DNA of 64,000 bases from G047528285 sp047528285 (GCA_047528285.1 CP180022.1:992001-1056000), one strand, 5' to 3'. Shown: positions 1 to 10,570, counted from the first letter of the stretch. Notes: generated by a model not told the origin, from the sequence alone. Numbers and translations: made by a program.

Positions 1-114
1 TAGAATAGCTTTCCCCTGTGGCACAAGGTAGTTACGAGCGTAACCTGCTTTAACATCAACTTGATCACCAACACTGCCAAGATTGGTGACTTTATTAAGT
101 AAAATAACTTTCAT
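1..114 (-). CDS. rplI: 50S ribosomal protein L9, N-terminal part (gene runs off the window)
   Basis: Reverse-strand reading from the ATG at 112-114 begins MKVILLNKVTNLGSVGDQ and continues with the AGYARNYLVPQGKA segment, the conserved RNA-binding N-terminal domain of L9. About 38 residues are visible; the rest lies before position 1. L9 binds 23S rRNA at the base of the L1 stalk and helps to maintain the reading frame. It is the last gene of the rpsF-priB-rpsR-rplI operon, 37 bases after rpsR, so it is probably transcribed from the promoter upstream of rpsF. Identification is secure despite truncation. Confidence 0.95.
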   Translation of the reverse strand, partial: MKVILLNKVTNLGSVGDQVDVKAGYARNYLVPQGKAIL

Positions 115-151
115 TATTTCATCCTATGAAAGACTTGTAAACAATGAGCAA

Positions 152-379
152 TTACTGATGGCAATCAGTGTACGGCAATAGGGCTAGATAACGTGCACGC
201 TTAATTGTGCGGGATAACTGACGTTGATATTTTGCGCGAGTACCGGTAATTCGGCTCGGAACAATTTTTCCACTTTCAGTGATATAGTTTTTTAGAGTGG
301 CTATGTCTTTGTAATCAATCTTAATAATGCCTTCCGCGGTAAAACGACAGAACTTGCGACGACGGAAATATCGGGCCAT
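152..379 (-). CDS. rpsR: 30S ribosomal protein S18
   Basis: A 75-residue protein, the same length as E. coli S18, starting MARYFRRRKFCRF and carrying the SGKIVPSRITGTRAKYQRQL core that contacts 16S rRNA. S18 pairs with S6 on the platform of the small subunit. The start lies 5 bases after the priB stop codon and is preceded by a GGAG ribosome-binding site about 10 bases upstream. The C-terminus reads YTDCHQ where E. coli has YTDRHQ, a small change. The gene is intact. Confidence 0.97.
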   Translation of the reverse strand: MARYFRRRKFCRFTAEGIIKIDYKDIATLKNYITESGKIVPSRITGTRAKYQRQLSRTIKRARYLALLPYTDCHQ

Positions 380-384
380 ATGGG

Positions 385-702
385 CTAGTCTCCAGAATCT
401 ATTAAATCAATCTGATTAGCATGCATAACTATTTTGTTAAGGCCATTGCGTCCTTGATGGCAACTAATGAACCCCTGCACTGTAATCGGTGTGTCTATCT
501 TTATACTACGAGTAATATTTAGTATTTGTTTTCCACTCGCCACCACGGGTAGCCTGCACCAGGCTTGGCGTGAAAACCCGGCTTCTTGCTGCAAAGAGAA
601 GTGCTCAAGAATGAACTGGCAATGCGGAATACCTGACGGACTGACTTTCTTGATAGGTGTTTTGTATACTGTACCCGACAGAATCAGATGATTCACCGTC
701 AT
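385..702 (-). CDS. priB: primosomal replication protein N (PriB)
   Basis: A 105-residue single-OB-fold protein; the family is usually 104 residues. It keeps the LSGTVYKTP start, the KVSPSGIPHCQFILEH strand pair, the GFSRQAWCRLPV region and the end IDLIDSGD. PriB binds single-stranded DNA and bridges PriA and DnaT during restart of stalled forks. It sits in the canonical place between rpsF (11 bases upstream) and rpsR (5 bases downstream), as in Enterobacterales. Keeping a restart factor in such a reduced genome probably reflects its position inside a ribosomal operon. Confidence 0.95.
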   Translation of the reverse strand: MTVNHLILSGTVYKTPIKKVSPSGIPHCQFILEHFSLQQEAGFSRQAWCRLPVVASGKQILNITRSIKIDTPITVQGFISCHQGRNGLNKIVMHANQIDLIDSGD

Positions 703-713
703 GTGATAGATTA

Positions 714-1112
714 CTATTCTTCTGAACTTTCAGCATCAGAGTTTTCGTTTGTTTCGGTGGCAAAATGTTCACGGTGCTGCTCATGACGTTCATCTTTCGC
801 TTTGAGCATCGGAGATGCTTCAGTCACCGCCTGTTTAACGCGCATAATCATGCTGCGGATAACGGCGTCATTGAAGCGAAAAGCTGTTTCCAGCTCATCT
901 ATTACTTCCTGCGATGCTTCTACATTTAACAGAACATAGTGTGCTTTGTGTAGATTGTTAATCGGATAAGCAAGTTGACGACGCCCCCAGTCTTCTAGGC
1001 GATGGATGAAGCCTTTTGCATTAGTAATAAGGGTACTGTAGCGTTCAATCATCCCAGCAACTTGTTCGCTTTGGTCAGGCTGAACCATAAAAACTATTTC
1101 GTAATGACGCAT
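714..1112 (-). CDS. rpsF: 30S ribosomal protein S6
   Basis: A 132-residue protein beginning MRHYEIVFMVQPDQSEQV, with the family motifs GRRQLAYPINN and KAHYVLLNVEA. The tail is rich in Glu and Asp (ending DAESSEE), corresponding to the tail that RimK extends with glutamate in E. coli. S6 forms a heterodimer with S18 on the 30S platform. The start is supported by an AAGGAG ribosome-binding site 8 bases upstream. It is the first gene of the rpsF-priB-rpsR-rplI operon. Confidence 0.97.
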   Translation of the reverse strand: MRHYEIVFMVQPDQSEQVAGMIERYSTLITNAKGFIHRLEDWGRRQLAYPINNLHKAHYVLLNVEASQEVIDELETAFRFNDAVIRSMIMRVKQAVTEASPMLKAKDERHEQHREHFATETNENSDAESSEE

Positions 1113-1165
1113 AGAATTGCTCCTTACGGATTATGCAGCCCCCTGTTAGTAGTCAAAAGCGTGAC
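1113..1165 (-). promoter_or_regulatory. rpsF mRNA leader, candidate S6:S18 autoregulatory site
   Basis: Upstream of rpsF, on the minus strand, lies a GC-richer leader (GGGGGCTGCATAATCCG then AAGGAGCAATTCT before the ATG) standing out from the AT-rich surroundings. From memory it resembles the enterobacterial rpsF leader. In E. coli and relatives the S6:S18 complex binds an rpsF leader element containing an unpaired CCG; a CCG is present here just before the ribosome-binding site. The RNA fold was not computed, so assignment is tentative. Confidence 0.35.
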
Positions 1166-3100
1166 CCTATGGAAGCAAGGAACCAAAAAAAATGTGCGAC
1201 TAAAAATTATTAATTATATCGTACAAAGTTTACAAGTTAAAAACAAGGACAATGGCAAATGATTTTCGCGTCTAGAACATGGGTAATCTAACATTTATCA
1301 TGGAATATTGAGTAGATAAAGATAGCGCGTATCCAGAAAACTTAAATATTCCGCAATTGCGTTCCCGCTAATTTTGTTAGCGATGTTTGGCCTTTGTGAT
1401 ACATTGGCTATTAATAATTAGTTTTGGATGTATTTCATGGGAATCTACATATTGAATAGGGGTTAATGGAAACTATTGCTATCTGTATCAATGTTTCCAA
1501 AGTATCTTTCGATAGCAGTTTCAAAATATTCAGCAATATGATTAATTACCAGATCTGGTGTAGTCTTTCTCTTTATCCTCGTTTCTTTTTCTGATTTGAT
1601 AGAAGCGATATTAATTGTTTGGCGATTATCTTTCCTATCCTTCTAACTCTTGTAACGGTTATTGAAGTATTTATATCAATACTGATTATCATTAGTTTAA
1701 AAGATTTTGTTAAATAAGAGGATAGGTTTGTATGATTTATAGATTGTTGTATGGAGTGAGAAAACTTCTCTATAAATGTGCGCATAAAAAATTGCATAAG
1801 GTATATAATGGATAGTTTTGATAAAAGATGATTTTTTGATCATAGGTTGCTGTAAAAGGGATGGAGAATAGTTATCAGATTTCTGAAGTATAGAGGATAA
1901 GGTACTTTACTGCACAATAATATCTAGGCAATCGTCAAACGAAATTTGACCATGACAGAAGAAGGGCTTGAATGTGTTGGTATGGCTAACAAACGTGAAT
2001 AATCAATAAAAATTGATATAGAGAATATGGCAATTGTTTTGATAAACTTGAACTAAAAGATACAGAAAAGGTCTATGCATGTGTATTTTTTAGATATATT
2101 TGTGATTACATCTCCTATCAAGATGGGCAGATTTGTTCCAATTATTTATATGTTATACGAAATCTTGTAGATTTATGCATTTTCTGTACGATTTAACATG
2201 TCTCAAGATTAACTAAAGGGAGAGGATGTTAGTAAAGGATGATAGGAAAAGCGAATGTGATCCTATAATAAGGGTAATAAAGGGTACGGAATCCACTTGG
2301 TTTCGAAAGAAAGCCAACTTCTGTCAAGTATTAAATCATCAGAGTATTTGTAAAGTTTATGGATCAAGAGAAAGCAAGGAGTGTAGTAACTAATTCTGTA
2401 TCCGCCTCGTTTACTCGCGCTGTTTGGAGTAAATTCTAACGGGGATTTTATATCTGACAGATAAGAAACTTATAAATAGCTAATCAAGAAGAACTAATTG
2501 ATGGAATATTTGTTGACAGGTTAAAAATTGTAACCCTTCTAAATAAATCGTTTGAAGCTAAAATTTTTGTTGTAAAAAGAGTTATTAAAAATAACAGAAG
2601 AAATACGCACAGTATTAATGAAATTATATGAAATGCTTCAAAGGAAGCATTTGGTTGCGCATGTCTATTTTGAGACATAGAGTGGATAAACATTTTTAGT
2701 AAGGAAGTATCTTGAGCTCCAAAAAGTATAATGTAGACAAAGGTCTCTTCTAGATTTTTACCTTATATCTGATAAGGAGTCTTGTTGTCTTATAGCTTCT
2801 GTCGATCGAAGCAATTTAATTAAAAATGGTTCCGATAAAATATCTATCCTTTTTTATAAAAAAGTACGGTAAATGGCATTACAGAAAATCATTTTAATAA
2901 TGTTAAAAGAACTATATCTATTCAATAGTTTCTGAAGGAGGATATCAGGGATATTTTGATCACATTAGCTATAAAAATAGTCGTCAGCAATATTCTGATG
3001 GATAAAATTTCCTCTAAGAAATAGTTGAAATCTGAGATATTTTATAATAAATAAAAAAAGTATAATTTATGGGGAAATTTTCTCTTCTATTTTTGTTTAT
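1166..3100. other. gene-free, AT-rich eroded stretch
   Basis: No intact gene. Open runs of 30-50 codons occur (for example plus strand about 2035-2190, and minus strand 2484-2693 with one hydrophobic stretch), but none matches a family I can name. I see this as decayed coding DNA, not a regulatory region. Confidence 0.5.
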
Positions 3101-3109
3101 ATAATTATG

Positions 3110-3355
3110 GATAAACTGAAGCTGCGTTTGTGGTAGCTTTCAAAAAAATAAATTTCCTGCAAATTCATAGATACAAAGTTAATTATATTCAGTCTGCCGG
3201 TAATTTTGTGATAAGCGGCATCATGCAGGATGAAACTGAAATAATCATTCTTTGCACTAATTAAACCGTTGATAGCAAAAAGAGGGATAGAAGATTCTTT
3301 AGAGTAATTCTCATTACTTATCTCGCTAATTATTTGATTTTATTAAATAAAACAT
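3110..3355 (-). pseudogene. eroded gene fragment, possibly membrane fatty-acid desaturase-like
   Basis: On the minus strand an uninterrupted frame of about 80 codons, lacking a usable start, runs through this segment. It encodes a hydrophobic stretch followed by FILHDAAYHKITGRLN and, about 20 residues later, ESYHKRSF. The HDAAYH box followed by RLN resembles the first histidine box (HX3-4H, then RRLN) of membrane fatty-acid desaturases, and the later histidine could be a degraded second box. The match is short and made from memory. It could equally be an unrelated remnant. Confidence 0.25.
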
Positions 3356-3843
3356 AAAGGATTATGGAGTCCTGCTTAATAAAAGCATACACTCAATATT
3401 TAAGTGATTTCTAAGTAAAATCAAAGATTTATTTAGAATAATCGAAGCGTTCCATGAGAACTAGGAAACTAAATCCAATTATTCAGGAATGAAGTACACT
3501 CTGGCACTGCATATAGTGCCTAAAGCTATGTTTAGTAACATGGTCCACCTGAAATAAAAAAGTATTATGGAAGGAGTATACCTGTATAAATATACTAAAT
3601 CATGGAAACAGTAGGTGAAACGCCACAAAGACATGACTTATGTTCAGAATAAACTATTATTTAGATATTGCAGTGGTGCTTATCCGGATGCTAATCGATA
3701 GAGACTGATATAAAGCAGCTTTAATGCTGATATGCAAAGATTTTTGATTCACCTATTAAATCTGGGCGGTGGGTTTTGTAAACGAATTAAACAGGAAGAA
3801 ATGCGATTTGGTTCGCGTGATAAGTAAAATCTTTTCGTATTCA

Positions 3844-4971
3844 TCATAAAATTAATTGTTCCATGATATGATAAAAAATCTGGCTTAACAGTTGTAAATC
3901 AGCGATTTTTACGCATTCGTTAACTTTATGGATAGTGGTATTAACTGGACCAAGCTCAAGAACTTGAGAGCTTAGACGGGCGATAAAGCGTCCATCTGAG
4001 GTGCCGCCGCTGGTTTCTAGCCGCGGCGTCATTGCTTGATAGTGTTTCACCGCACGTATAGTTGCTTCGATCAGTTTTCCACGAGAAGTTAGGAATGGCT
4101 GACCAGATAGTAACCAATCAATCCGGTAGCGTAGCCCATGGTGCTGAATTAACTCCTCCACTTGTCTCTTAATAAGAATATCAGTTTGCTCAGTATTGAA
4201 ACGAAAATTAAATTGGACTTCTAGCTTTCCAGGTACGACATTTTTACTGCCAGTGCCGGCATGGATATTGGTTATTTGCATCGTTGTGGGAGGAAAAAAA
4301 TCATTACCATCATCCCATTGAGTTTCTACTAATTTTTTTAGCATATCCAGCGCCTTATGCACGGGATTCTCCACTAGATTGGTATAGGCAACATGACCCT
4401 GTATTCCTTGAATAATCAGATTAGCAGTTAGTGAGCCCCGGCGACCATTTTTTATAATATCTCCGACCCGATGATCGCTCGAAGGCTCACCTACCAAGCA
4501 ATAATCCAGCCGTTCATGACGAGCTATAAGCGCATCCACAACTTTAACTGTGCCGTTTTGCGCATCGGCTTCTTCATCTGAGGTAATAAGAAAAGCCAGT
4601 CGGCCTTGATGGTACTGATGTTGGGCAACAAAGCGTTCGGCAGCAATTATCATGGCAGCTAGCGATCCTTTCATGTCAGCTGCGCCGCGGCCGTAGATCA
4701 TACCCCCACGTAGAGTTGGTTCAAACGGTGGATTATGCCAATCCTGTAGATCCCCGATCGGCACCACATCGGTATGACCAGCAAAAGCTAATGTTCGCCC
4801 CTTGCCGCGCCAGGCCCAGAAGTTGAGGGTATCACCGAACGGCATTTTTTCAATTTTGAAACCTAGCGCTTGCAGGCGAGCAATTATTATTTCCTGGCAG
4901 CCGGCATCGTCGGGGCTAAGAGATGGACGTTTAAGCAACTTTTGCGTGAGTTCTAGTATAGGACAAGACAT
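3844..4971 (-). CDS. dapE: succinyl-diaminopimelate desuccinylase
   Basis: DapE (375 residues, the E. coli length) hydrolyses N-succinyl-LL-2,6-diaminopimelate to LL-diaminopimelate and succinate in the cytosol, on the route to lysine and to meso-diaminopimelate for peptidoglycan. It is an M20-type di-zinc enzyme: GHTDVVP places the first ligand His at residue 66, GAADMKGS supplies the bridging Asp, TSDEEA the catalytic Glu pair, and TIHKVNE the last His ligand; GGTSDGRF is also intact. The frame is open 16 codons further upstream, but the start MSCP at 4971 matches the family and has a GAGG ribosome-binding site 6 bases before it. The gene stands alone. Retention fits a symbiont that still makes a cell wall and perhaps lysine for its host. 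Confidence 0.97.
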   Translation of the reverse strand: MSCPILELTQKLLKRPSLSPDDAGCQEIIIARLQALGFKIEKMPFGDTLNFWAWRGKGRTLAFAGHTDVVPIGDLQDWHNPPFEPTLRGGMIYGRGAADMKGSLAAMIIAAERFVAQHQYHQGRLAFLITSDEEADAQNGTVKVVDALIARHERLDYCLVGEPSSDHRVGDIIKNGRRGSLTANLIIQGIQGHVAYTNLVENPVHKALDMLKKLVETQWDDGNDFFPPTTMQITNIHAGTGSKNVVPGKLEVQFNFRFNTEQTDILIKRQVEELIQHHGLRYRIDWLLSGQPFLTSRGKLIEATIRAVKHYQAMTPRLETSGGTSDGRFIARLSSQVLELGPVNTTIHKVNECVKIADLQLLSQIFYHIMEQLIL

Positions 4972-5979
4972 TGCCAACCTCGTCGCGGATAAATTATTGA
5001 TTTTTTCTATGAAAAACACTTTAGTAACATATAGTTATCTTTGTCCTCTAGACATAGAGATCTACATATTTATTTCAATCCTTTCTATTATTTGTAGCAT
5101 TATTTACACCTATTTATTGGTAGGTTAGAAGATCTGTTTCATCTCTTGATAAATAACTTTTTGATGTTATGTATCTAATTCTGAAAGTAGATAGTTTTAG
5201 GATTTATATGTTTAATGTAGGCATATAAATTAAAATTATGATGTTACTATTCGATCAGAGTGTTGTTACTAGTATAATCCAGTTATAACTAACGGGATTT
5301 TAATTTTATAAACGAGTCATGTATCACTTATGTAAAAGACTATAGTAAATTTGATTGATATTATTAATGATTTTTGTATATATTTTGTGTTTCTTTTTAA
5401 GAAATACAAGATACATCTTATTTTTATGTAATTATCAGCGTACAACACCCAGTGAAATTTATCTTTATACTGCGTAATAATACCATTATTCTTCTGTTTC
5501 AAAGAAGATAATAATTTCAGCGTTAGGCGCTATGCTATCCTCATTAATAATCTGCTGTAGCATATTTTTTAAATGCATCAGAAAAACATTCAGGCGATTA
5601 ATGTCCAATACTTGTGCACTATCTATGCATCTAGAGAGGCATCATTTGGATATCGATGATAATTTTCTATGCGTGGTTGAGGATCTAATTAGCTATAAAA
5701 ATAAATTAGAAATCTTTTCAAATACTGTTTAGAGATGTAACGTTAATCTCTGATACCGAATGCTAATTACATCTAATTTTGTCAGCGTCAATGCAACAAA
5801 ATCAGAAAGGATCAATCTTTCTCATAATGCATTTTTAAAATATATATAATCAGTAGATCTGAGTTATGATCCAAAATGCTTCTAGCGGATTGATGACATC
5901 ATTGGATTTGTTGATGACACTGAATTTCACGTGAAATTAGAAACCTAGTCGCCGAAAACTTTATTTTTAGGAAACAATA
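4972..5979. other. AT-rich intergenic region upstream of clpP; no trace of tig
   Basis: In E. coli the trigger-factor gene tig lies directly upstream of clpP. Here about 1 kb of AT-rich sequence holds only weak open runs (minus 5317-5502, plus 5532-5732), neither of which resembles Tig or BolA. The last 20 bases provide the clpP ribosome-binding site (TTAGGAAACAATA before ATG). Confidence 0.5.
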
Positions 5980-6603
5980 ATGTCATACAGTGGCGAACAA
6001 AATAACTTACTACCTCATATGGTCTTGGTGCCTATGGTGGTTGAACAAACTTCACGGGGAGAGCGCGCATACGATATTTTTTCGCGCCTGCTAAAAGAAC
6101 GAATTATTTTCATGACTGGTCCAGTCGAAGACCATATGGCAAATTTAATCATTGCACAGATGATGTTTTTAGAAGCTGAAAATCCCGAAAAAGATATCTA
6201 TTTATACATTAATTCTCCTGGGGGTGTCATTACCGCCGGTATGTCGATTTATGACACCATGCAGTTTATCAAACCAGATATAAGCACATTTTGCATGGGA
6301 CAGGCCGCCTCAATGGGTGCTTTTTTGCTAGCAGCCGGAAAAAAGGGAAAGCGTTTTTGTCTTCTTAATTCGCGCGTGATGATTCATCAGCCGCTTGGAG
6401 GCTTCCATGGACAGGCAACCGATATCGAAATTCATGCCAGGGAAATCTTGAATGTCAAGATGCGGATGAATGAATTGATGGCAAAACATACGGGTCAGCC
6501 TCTTGAAGTAATAAAGGAGGATACTGAACGAGATCGTTTCCTCTCTGCCACTGAGGCGTTAGACTATGGATTAGTGGATGGTGTATTGAGCAAGCGGACT
6601 TGA
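5980..6603 (+). CDS. clpP: ATP-dependent Clp protease proteolytic subunit
   Basis: A 207-residue protein, identical in length to E. coli ClpP, and strongly conserved. The catalytic triad is present: Ser111 in GQAASMGAF, His136 in VMIHQPLGG and Asp185 in DTERDRFLSA (precursor numbering). The N-terminal 14 residues correspond to the self-cleaved propeptide, with the MALVP-like site read here as MVLVPMV. ClpP tetradecamers degrade proteins delivered by ClpX or ClpA. The start has an AGGAAA ribosome-binding site. clpX follows 149 bases downstream, so the two probably form an operon. Confidence 0.98.
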   Translation: MSYSGEQNNLLPHMVLVPMVVEQTSRGERAYDIFSRLLKERIIFMTGPVEDHMANLIIAQMMFLEAENPEKDIYLYINSPGGVITAGMSIYDTMQFIKPDISTFCMGQAASMGAFLLAAGKKGKRFCLLNSRVMIHQPLGGFHGQATDIEIHAREILNVKMRMNELMAKHTGQPLEVIKEDTERDRFLSATEALDYGLVDGVLSKRT

Positions 6604-6752
6604 GTGCTTCTTGGCGAAAATGGATAGATTATAATTAATATACTGTGTCTTATATGAAAATTGAGTCCTTCCAGTAATCGTTTTTGAGTTTAGGTGTTCG
6701 TTGCCACCTAGATTGGTCTGCAGAATAATAGACGAAAAAAGAGGTTAAACTG

Positions 6753-8024
6753 ATGACAGATAAGCGCAAAGATAGTTCAGGAAAATTATTGCATTGCTCT
6801 TTCTGTGCTAAAAGCCAGCAAGAGGTTCAAAAATTGATCGGGGGGTTGTCGGTTTATATCTGTAATGAATGTGTCATTTTATGCGAGGATATTATCCGCG
6901 AAGACACAAAGATAGTTCTGCCGCATCGTGAACGTAGCAAGCTACCCACACCTCATGAAATTCGCCACCATCTAGACGAGCATGTTATTGGTCAAGAAAA
7001 AGCTAAAAAAGTGCTCGCAGTAGCAGTTTACAATCATTATAAGCGTTTTCGTAATGATAAAAGCAATAACGGCATAGAATTGGGTAAAAGCAATATTTTG
7101 CTAATTGGCTCTACCGGAAGTGGGAAAACCTTATTAGCTAAAACGTTAGCACATATCCTTCATGTGCCGTTTACCATGGTAGACGCTACTACACTGACCG
7201 AAGCTGGATATGTGGGCGAGGATGTGGAAAATATTATTCAGAAACTGCTTCAAAAATGTGATTACGATATACAAAAAGCTCAATGTGGTATTGTGTATAT
7301 TGATGAGATTGATAAAATTTCGCGAAAATCTGATAGTCCCTCCATTACCCGAGATGTTTCAGGCGAAGGGGTGCAGCAGGCTATGTTAAAATTGATTGAA
7401 GGCACTGTTGCTTCTGTTCCACCACAGGGCGGTCGTAAACATCCTCAACAGGAATTTTTGCTGGTGGACACATCAAAAATCCTGTTTATCTGTGGCGGCG
7501 CTTTTGTCGGTTTGGATAAAGTTATTGAGCGACGTATTGAAATCAATTGTGGTATTGGGTTTAGCGCTACCCTAAAAGGGTGCTCAGAAAAAGTCGCCGA
7601 AGGTAAATTGTTGGCTCAGGTAGAGCCAGAGGATCTAATTAAATTCGGGTTTATCCCTGAATTCATTGGTCGACTTCCTGTTATAGCCACGCTGAATGAA
7701 TTAAGTGAAGATGAATTGATTCGGATCCTTTGTGAGCCGAAAAACGCACTGACCAAACAATATCAAGAATTATTTCATTTGGAAGGTGTTGAGTTAGAAT
7801 TTCGTGATGAAGCACTTATGGCTATTGCCAAAAAAGCTATGGCGCGCAAAACCGGGGCTCGTGGTCTGCGATCCATCGTGGAGGATGTGCTTTTGGAAAC
7901 CATGTACAAACTGCCTTCGCAGGACAGCGTGGAAAAAGTGATAATCGATGAAGCAGTTATTATTGGCCAGTCGGAGCCTTTGTTTATCTACGGTAAGCAA
8001 GAAGCACAGGCCTCTGGCGAATAA
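6753..8024 (+). CDS. clpX: ATP-dependent Clp protease ATP-binding subunit ClpX
   Basis: A 423-residue AAA+ unfoldase that recognises tagged proteins (SsrA and others) and threads them into ClpP. The N-terminal zinc-binding domain has four Cys at 15, 18, 37 and 40. The AAA+ module has Walker A GSTGSGKT at 119-126 (E. coli has Pro where this has Ser), Walker B IVYIDEID, the GYVGED pore loop and the RKTGARGLR sensor-2 region. It ends in EAQASGE like E. coli ClpX. A GAGG ribosome-binding site precedes the start. It follows clpP and precedes lon, the ancestral order. Confidence 0.98.
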   Translation: MTDKRKDSSGKLLHCSFCAKSQQEVQKLIGGLSVYICNECVILCEDIIREDTKIVLPHRERSKLPTPHEIRHHLDEHVIGQEKAKKVLAVAVYNHYKRFRNDKSNNGIELGKSNILLIGSTGSGKTLLAKTLAHILHVPFTMVDATTLTEAGYVGEDVENIIQKLLQKCDYDIQKAQCGIVYIDEIDKISRKSDSPSITRDVSGEGVQQAMLKLIEGTVASVPPQGGRKHPQQEFLLVDTSKILFICGGAFVGLDKVIERRIEINCGIGFSATLKGCSEKVAEGKLLAQVEPEDLIKFGFIPEFIGRLPVIATLNELSEDELIRILCEPKNALTKQYQELFHLEGVELEFRDEALMAIAKKAMARKTGARGLRSIVEDVLLETMYKLPSQDSVEKVIIDEAVIIGQSEPLFIYGKQEAQASGE

Positions 8025-8233
8025 TATGGGCGATGAGTGAGGCGACAACGTTGACTGATAGTGTGTGTGGTTTTGTCCAAGCAAGGGAAAATAAGATCCG
8101 CTATTTTATTACAAGCTACCGTTAAGTGATTTAACTTCAGATATTCAAATACCTAATTGTTAAAACTGGCAAAAGCCAAGTTTTGCGCATTCAACAAACC
8201 TTGTGGATGCTAAACTAAGTAAGAGAGAGCTCT

Positions 8234-10570
8234 ATGAATGCTGAGTGTTCTGAACGCATAGAAATTCCCGTATTACCTTTGCGAGATGTAGTAGTCTATC
8301 CGCATATGGTAATCCCACTATTTGTTGGACGAGAAAAATCGATTAAGTGTCTTGAAGCAGCCATGGATAGAGATAAAAAAATCATGTTGGTGGCTCAAAA
8401 AGAAGCATCAACCGAAGAGCCGGGTGTTAATGATCTTTTTTTAGTTGGAACAATATCTTGCATTTTGCAGATGCTGAAATTACCTGATGGTACAGTAAAA
8501 GTTTTGGTAGAAGGGTTGGCTCGCGCAAGAATTAAAGAGATGGTGGACAGTGGTGATCATTTTACTGCCGAAGCAGACTATTTTGAGACACCTGCATTAG
8601 ATGAGCGCGAGCAAGAAGTTCTTGTGCGTACTGCTATCAATCAGTTTGAAGGGTATATAAAATTAAATAAGAAAATTCCTCCGGAAGTTCTGACCTCATT
8701 AAACAGCATTGATGAGGCTGCTTGTCTAGCTGACACAATCGCTGCGCATATGCCATTGAAGCTGGGCGACAAACAATCGGTGTTAGAAATGGCAAATGTA
8801 AGCGAACGACTAGAATACTTAATGGCGATTATGGAATCGGAAATTGATCTACTACAGGTTGAGAAACGTATTCGTAATCGAGTTAAAAAACAAATGGAAA
8901 AAAGCCAACGTGAATATTATCTTAATGAACAAATGAAAGCAATTCAAAAAGAACTGGGCGAAATGGATGATGCACCGGATGAAAACGAATCGTTAAAACA
9001 CAGGATAGAGCTGTTAAATATGCCTCTGGAAGCCAGAGAAAAGACTGAGGCAGAGCTGCAGAAATTAAAAATGATGTCACCGATGTCTGCTGAAGCAACT
9101 GTGGTACGCGGCTATATCGATTGGATGCTATCGGTCCCTTGGCGTGCGCGCAGCAAAGTAAAAAAAGGCTTAGTTAAGGCGAAGGAGACGCTTGATAAGG
9201 ATCATCATGGGCTAGAGCGGGTTAAAGACCGAATATTGGAGTATTTGGCAGTGCAAAGTCGAGTCAGTAAAATAAAAGGGCCTATTCTATGTTTTGTAGG
9301 CCCCCCGGGGGTTGGAAAAACCTCGCTTGGCCAGTCCATTGCTAAGGCAACCGGACGTAAATATGTACGTATGGCGTTGGGCGGGGTACGCGATGAAGCG
9401 GAAATTCGCGGGCATCGTCGTACCTATATTGGTTCGATGCCGGGTAAACTCATCCAAAAAATGGCTAAGGTTGGGGTGAAAAATCCATTGTTCCTGCTTG
9501 ATGAAATCGATAAAATGTCTTCAGATCTGCGCGGTGATCCAGCCTCTGCGCTGCTAGAGGTGTTAGATCCTGAACAGAACGTAGCGTTTAATGACCATTA
9601 TTTGGAAGTGGATTATGATCTTTCCGATGTGATGTTTGTCGCCACCTCTAATTCGACAAATATCCCGGCGCCTTTACTCGATCGTATGGAAGTGATTCGC
9701 ATCTCTGGCTATACCGAAGATGAAAAACTTAACATTGCTCGCCAGCATCTCTTGCCAAAGCAACTTGAGCGTAACGCACTAAAAAAATGTGAACTAACGG
9801 TGAAAGATTGCGCGCTGATGGGTATTATCCGTTATTATACCCGAGAAGCGGGGGTTCGCGGCCTAGAGCGAGAGATCTCTAAACTATGCCGCAAGGCGGT
9901 AAAGACGCTACTGATGGATAAGAGCACAAAAGATATAATTATTAGTGCTGATAATTTAAAAAATTTTTTAGGTGTTCAGCGTTTCGATTACGGACGTGCT
10001 GAAGGAGAGAAGTGCATCGGGCAGGTAACTGGTATAGCATGGACTGAATTCGGCGGTGATTTGTTGACCATTGAGACTGTATGCATACCCGGTAAAGGTA
10101 AGATGATTTATACTGGTTCTCTTGGGGATGTTATGCAGGAATCCATCCAGGCAGCCTTGAGTGTTGTGCGTGCCCGCGCGGATGTACTTGGTATCAATTT
10201 TGATTTCTATGAAAAACGTGATATTCATGTTCATGTGCCAGAGGGGGCTACACCTAAGGATGGTCCGAGTGCAGGTATCGCAATGTGTACCGCCTTAGTG
10301 TCTTGCTTGACCGGAAATCCTGTCAAAGCTAATTTGGCGATGACAGGTGAAATAACCCTACGTGGTTGGGTACTGCCAATTGGTGGTTTGAAGGAGAAAT
10401 TGTTAGCAGCGCGCCGTGGAGGGATTAAGACTGTTTTAATTCCTTTTGAAAATAAGCGAGATCTAGAAGATATTCCTTCTAATGTGATAAATGACTTAAA
10501 TATTTATCCAGTGAGACATATTGACGAGGTGCTAAATTTGACGTTGCAAAATTCTCCTTTTTTGCATTGA
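8234..10570 (+). CDS. lon: ATP-dependent protease La (Lon)
   Basis: A 778-residue homohexameric protease (E. coli 784) that degrades misfolded and short-lived regulatory proteins. In order: N-terminal substrate-binding domain (about 1-300, starting EIPVLPLRDVVVYPH), AAA+ module with Walker A GPPGVGKTS and Walker B LFLLDEIDKM, and C-terminal protease domain with the catalytic Ser679 in PKDGPSAGIAM and the partner lysine about 41 residues later in GGLKEKL. The start has a purine-rich AAGAGAGAG ribosome-binding site. The 209-base gap after clpX shows no clear sigma-32 promoter. hupB, which normally follows lon, is not detectable. Confidence 0.98.
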   Translation: MNAECSERIEIPVLPLRDVVVYPHMVIPLFVGREKSIKCLEAAMDRDKKIMLVAQKEASTEEPGVNDLFLVGTISCILQMLKLPDGTVKVLVEGLARARIKEMVDSGDHFTAEADYFETPALDEREQEVLVRTAINQFEGYIKLNKKIPPEVLTSLNSIDEAACLADTIAAHMPLKLGDKQSVLEMANVSERLEYLMAIMESEIDLLQVEKRIRNRVKKQMEKSQREYYLNEQMKAIQKELGEMDDAPDENESLKHRIELLNMPLEAREKTEAELQKLKMMSPMSAEATVVRGYIDWMLSVPWRARSKVKKGLVKAKETLDKDHHGLERVKDRILEYLAVQSRVSKIKGPILCFVGPPGVGKTSLGQSIAKATGRKYVRMALGGVRDEAEIRGHRRTYIGSMPGKLIQKMAKVGVKNPLFLLDEIDKMSSDLRGDPASALLEVLDPEQNVAFNDHYLEVDYDLSDVMFVATSNSTNIPAPLLDRMEVIRISGYTEDEKLNIARQHLLPKQLERNALKKCELTVKDCALMGIIRYYTREAGVRGLEREISKLCRKAVKTLLMDKSTKDIIISADNLKNFLGVQRFDYGRAEGEKCIGQVTGIAWTEFGGDLLTIETVCIPGKGKMIYTGSLGDVMQESIQAALSVVRARADVLGINFDFYEKRDIHVHVPEGATPKDGPSAGIAMCTALVSCLTGNPVKANLAMTGEITLRGWVLPIGGLKEKLLAARRGGIKTVLIPFENKRDLEDIPSNVINDLNIYPVRHIDEVLNLTLQNSPFLH

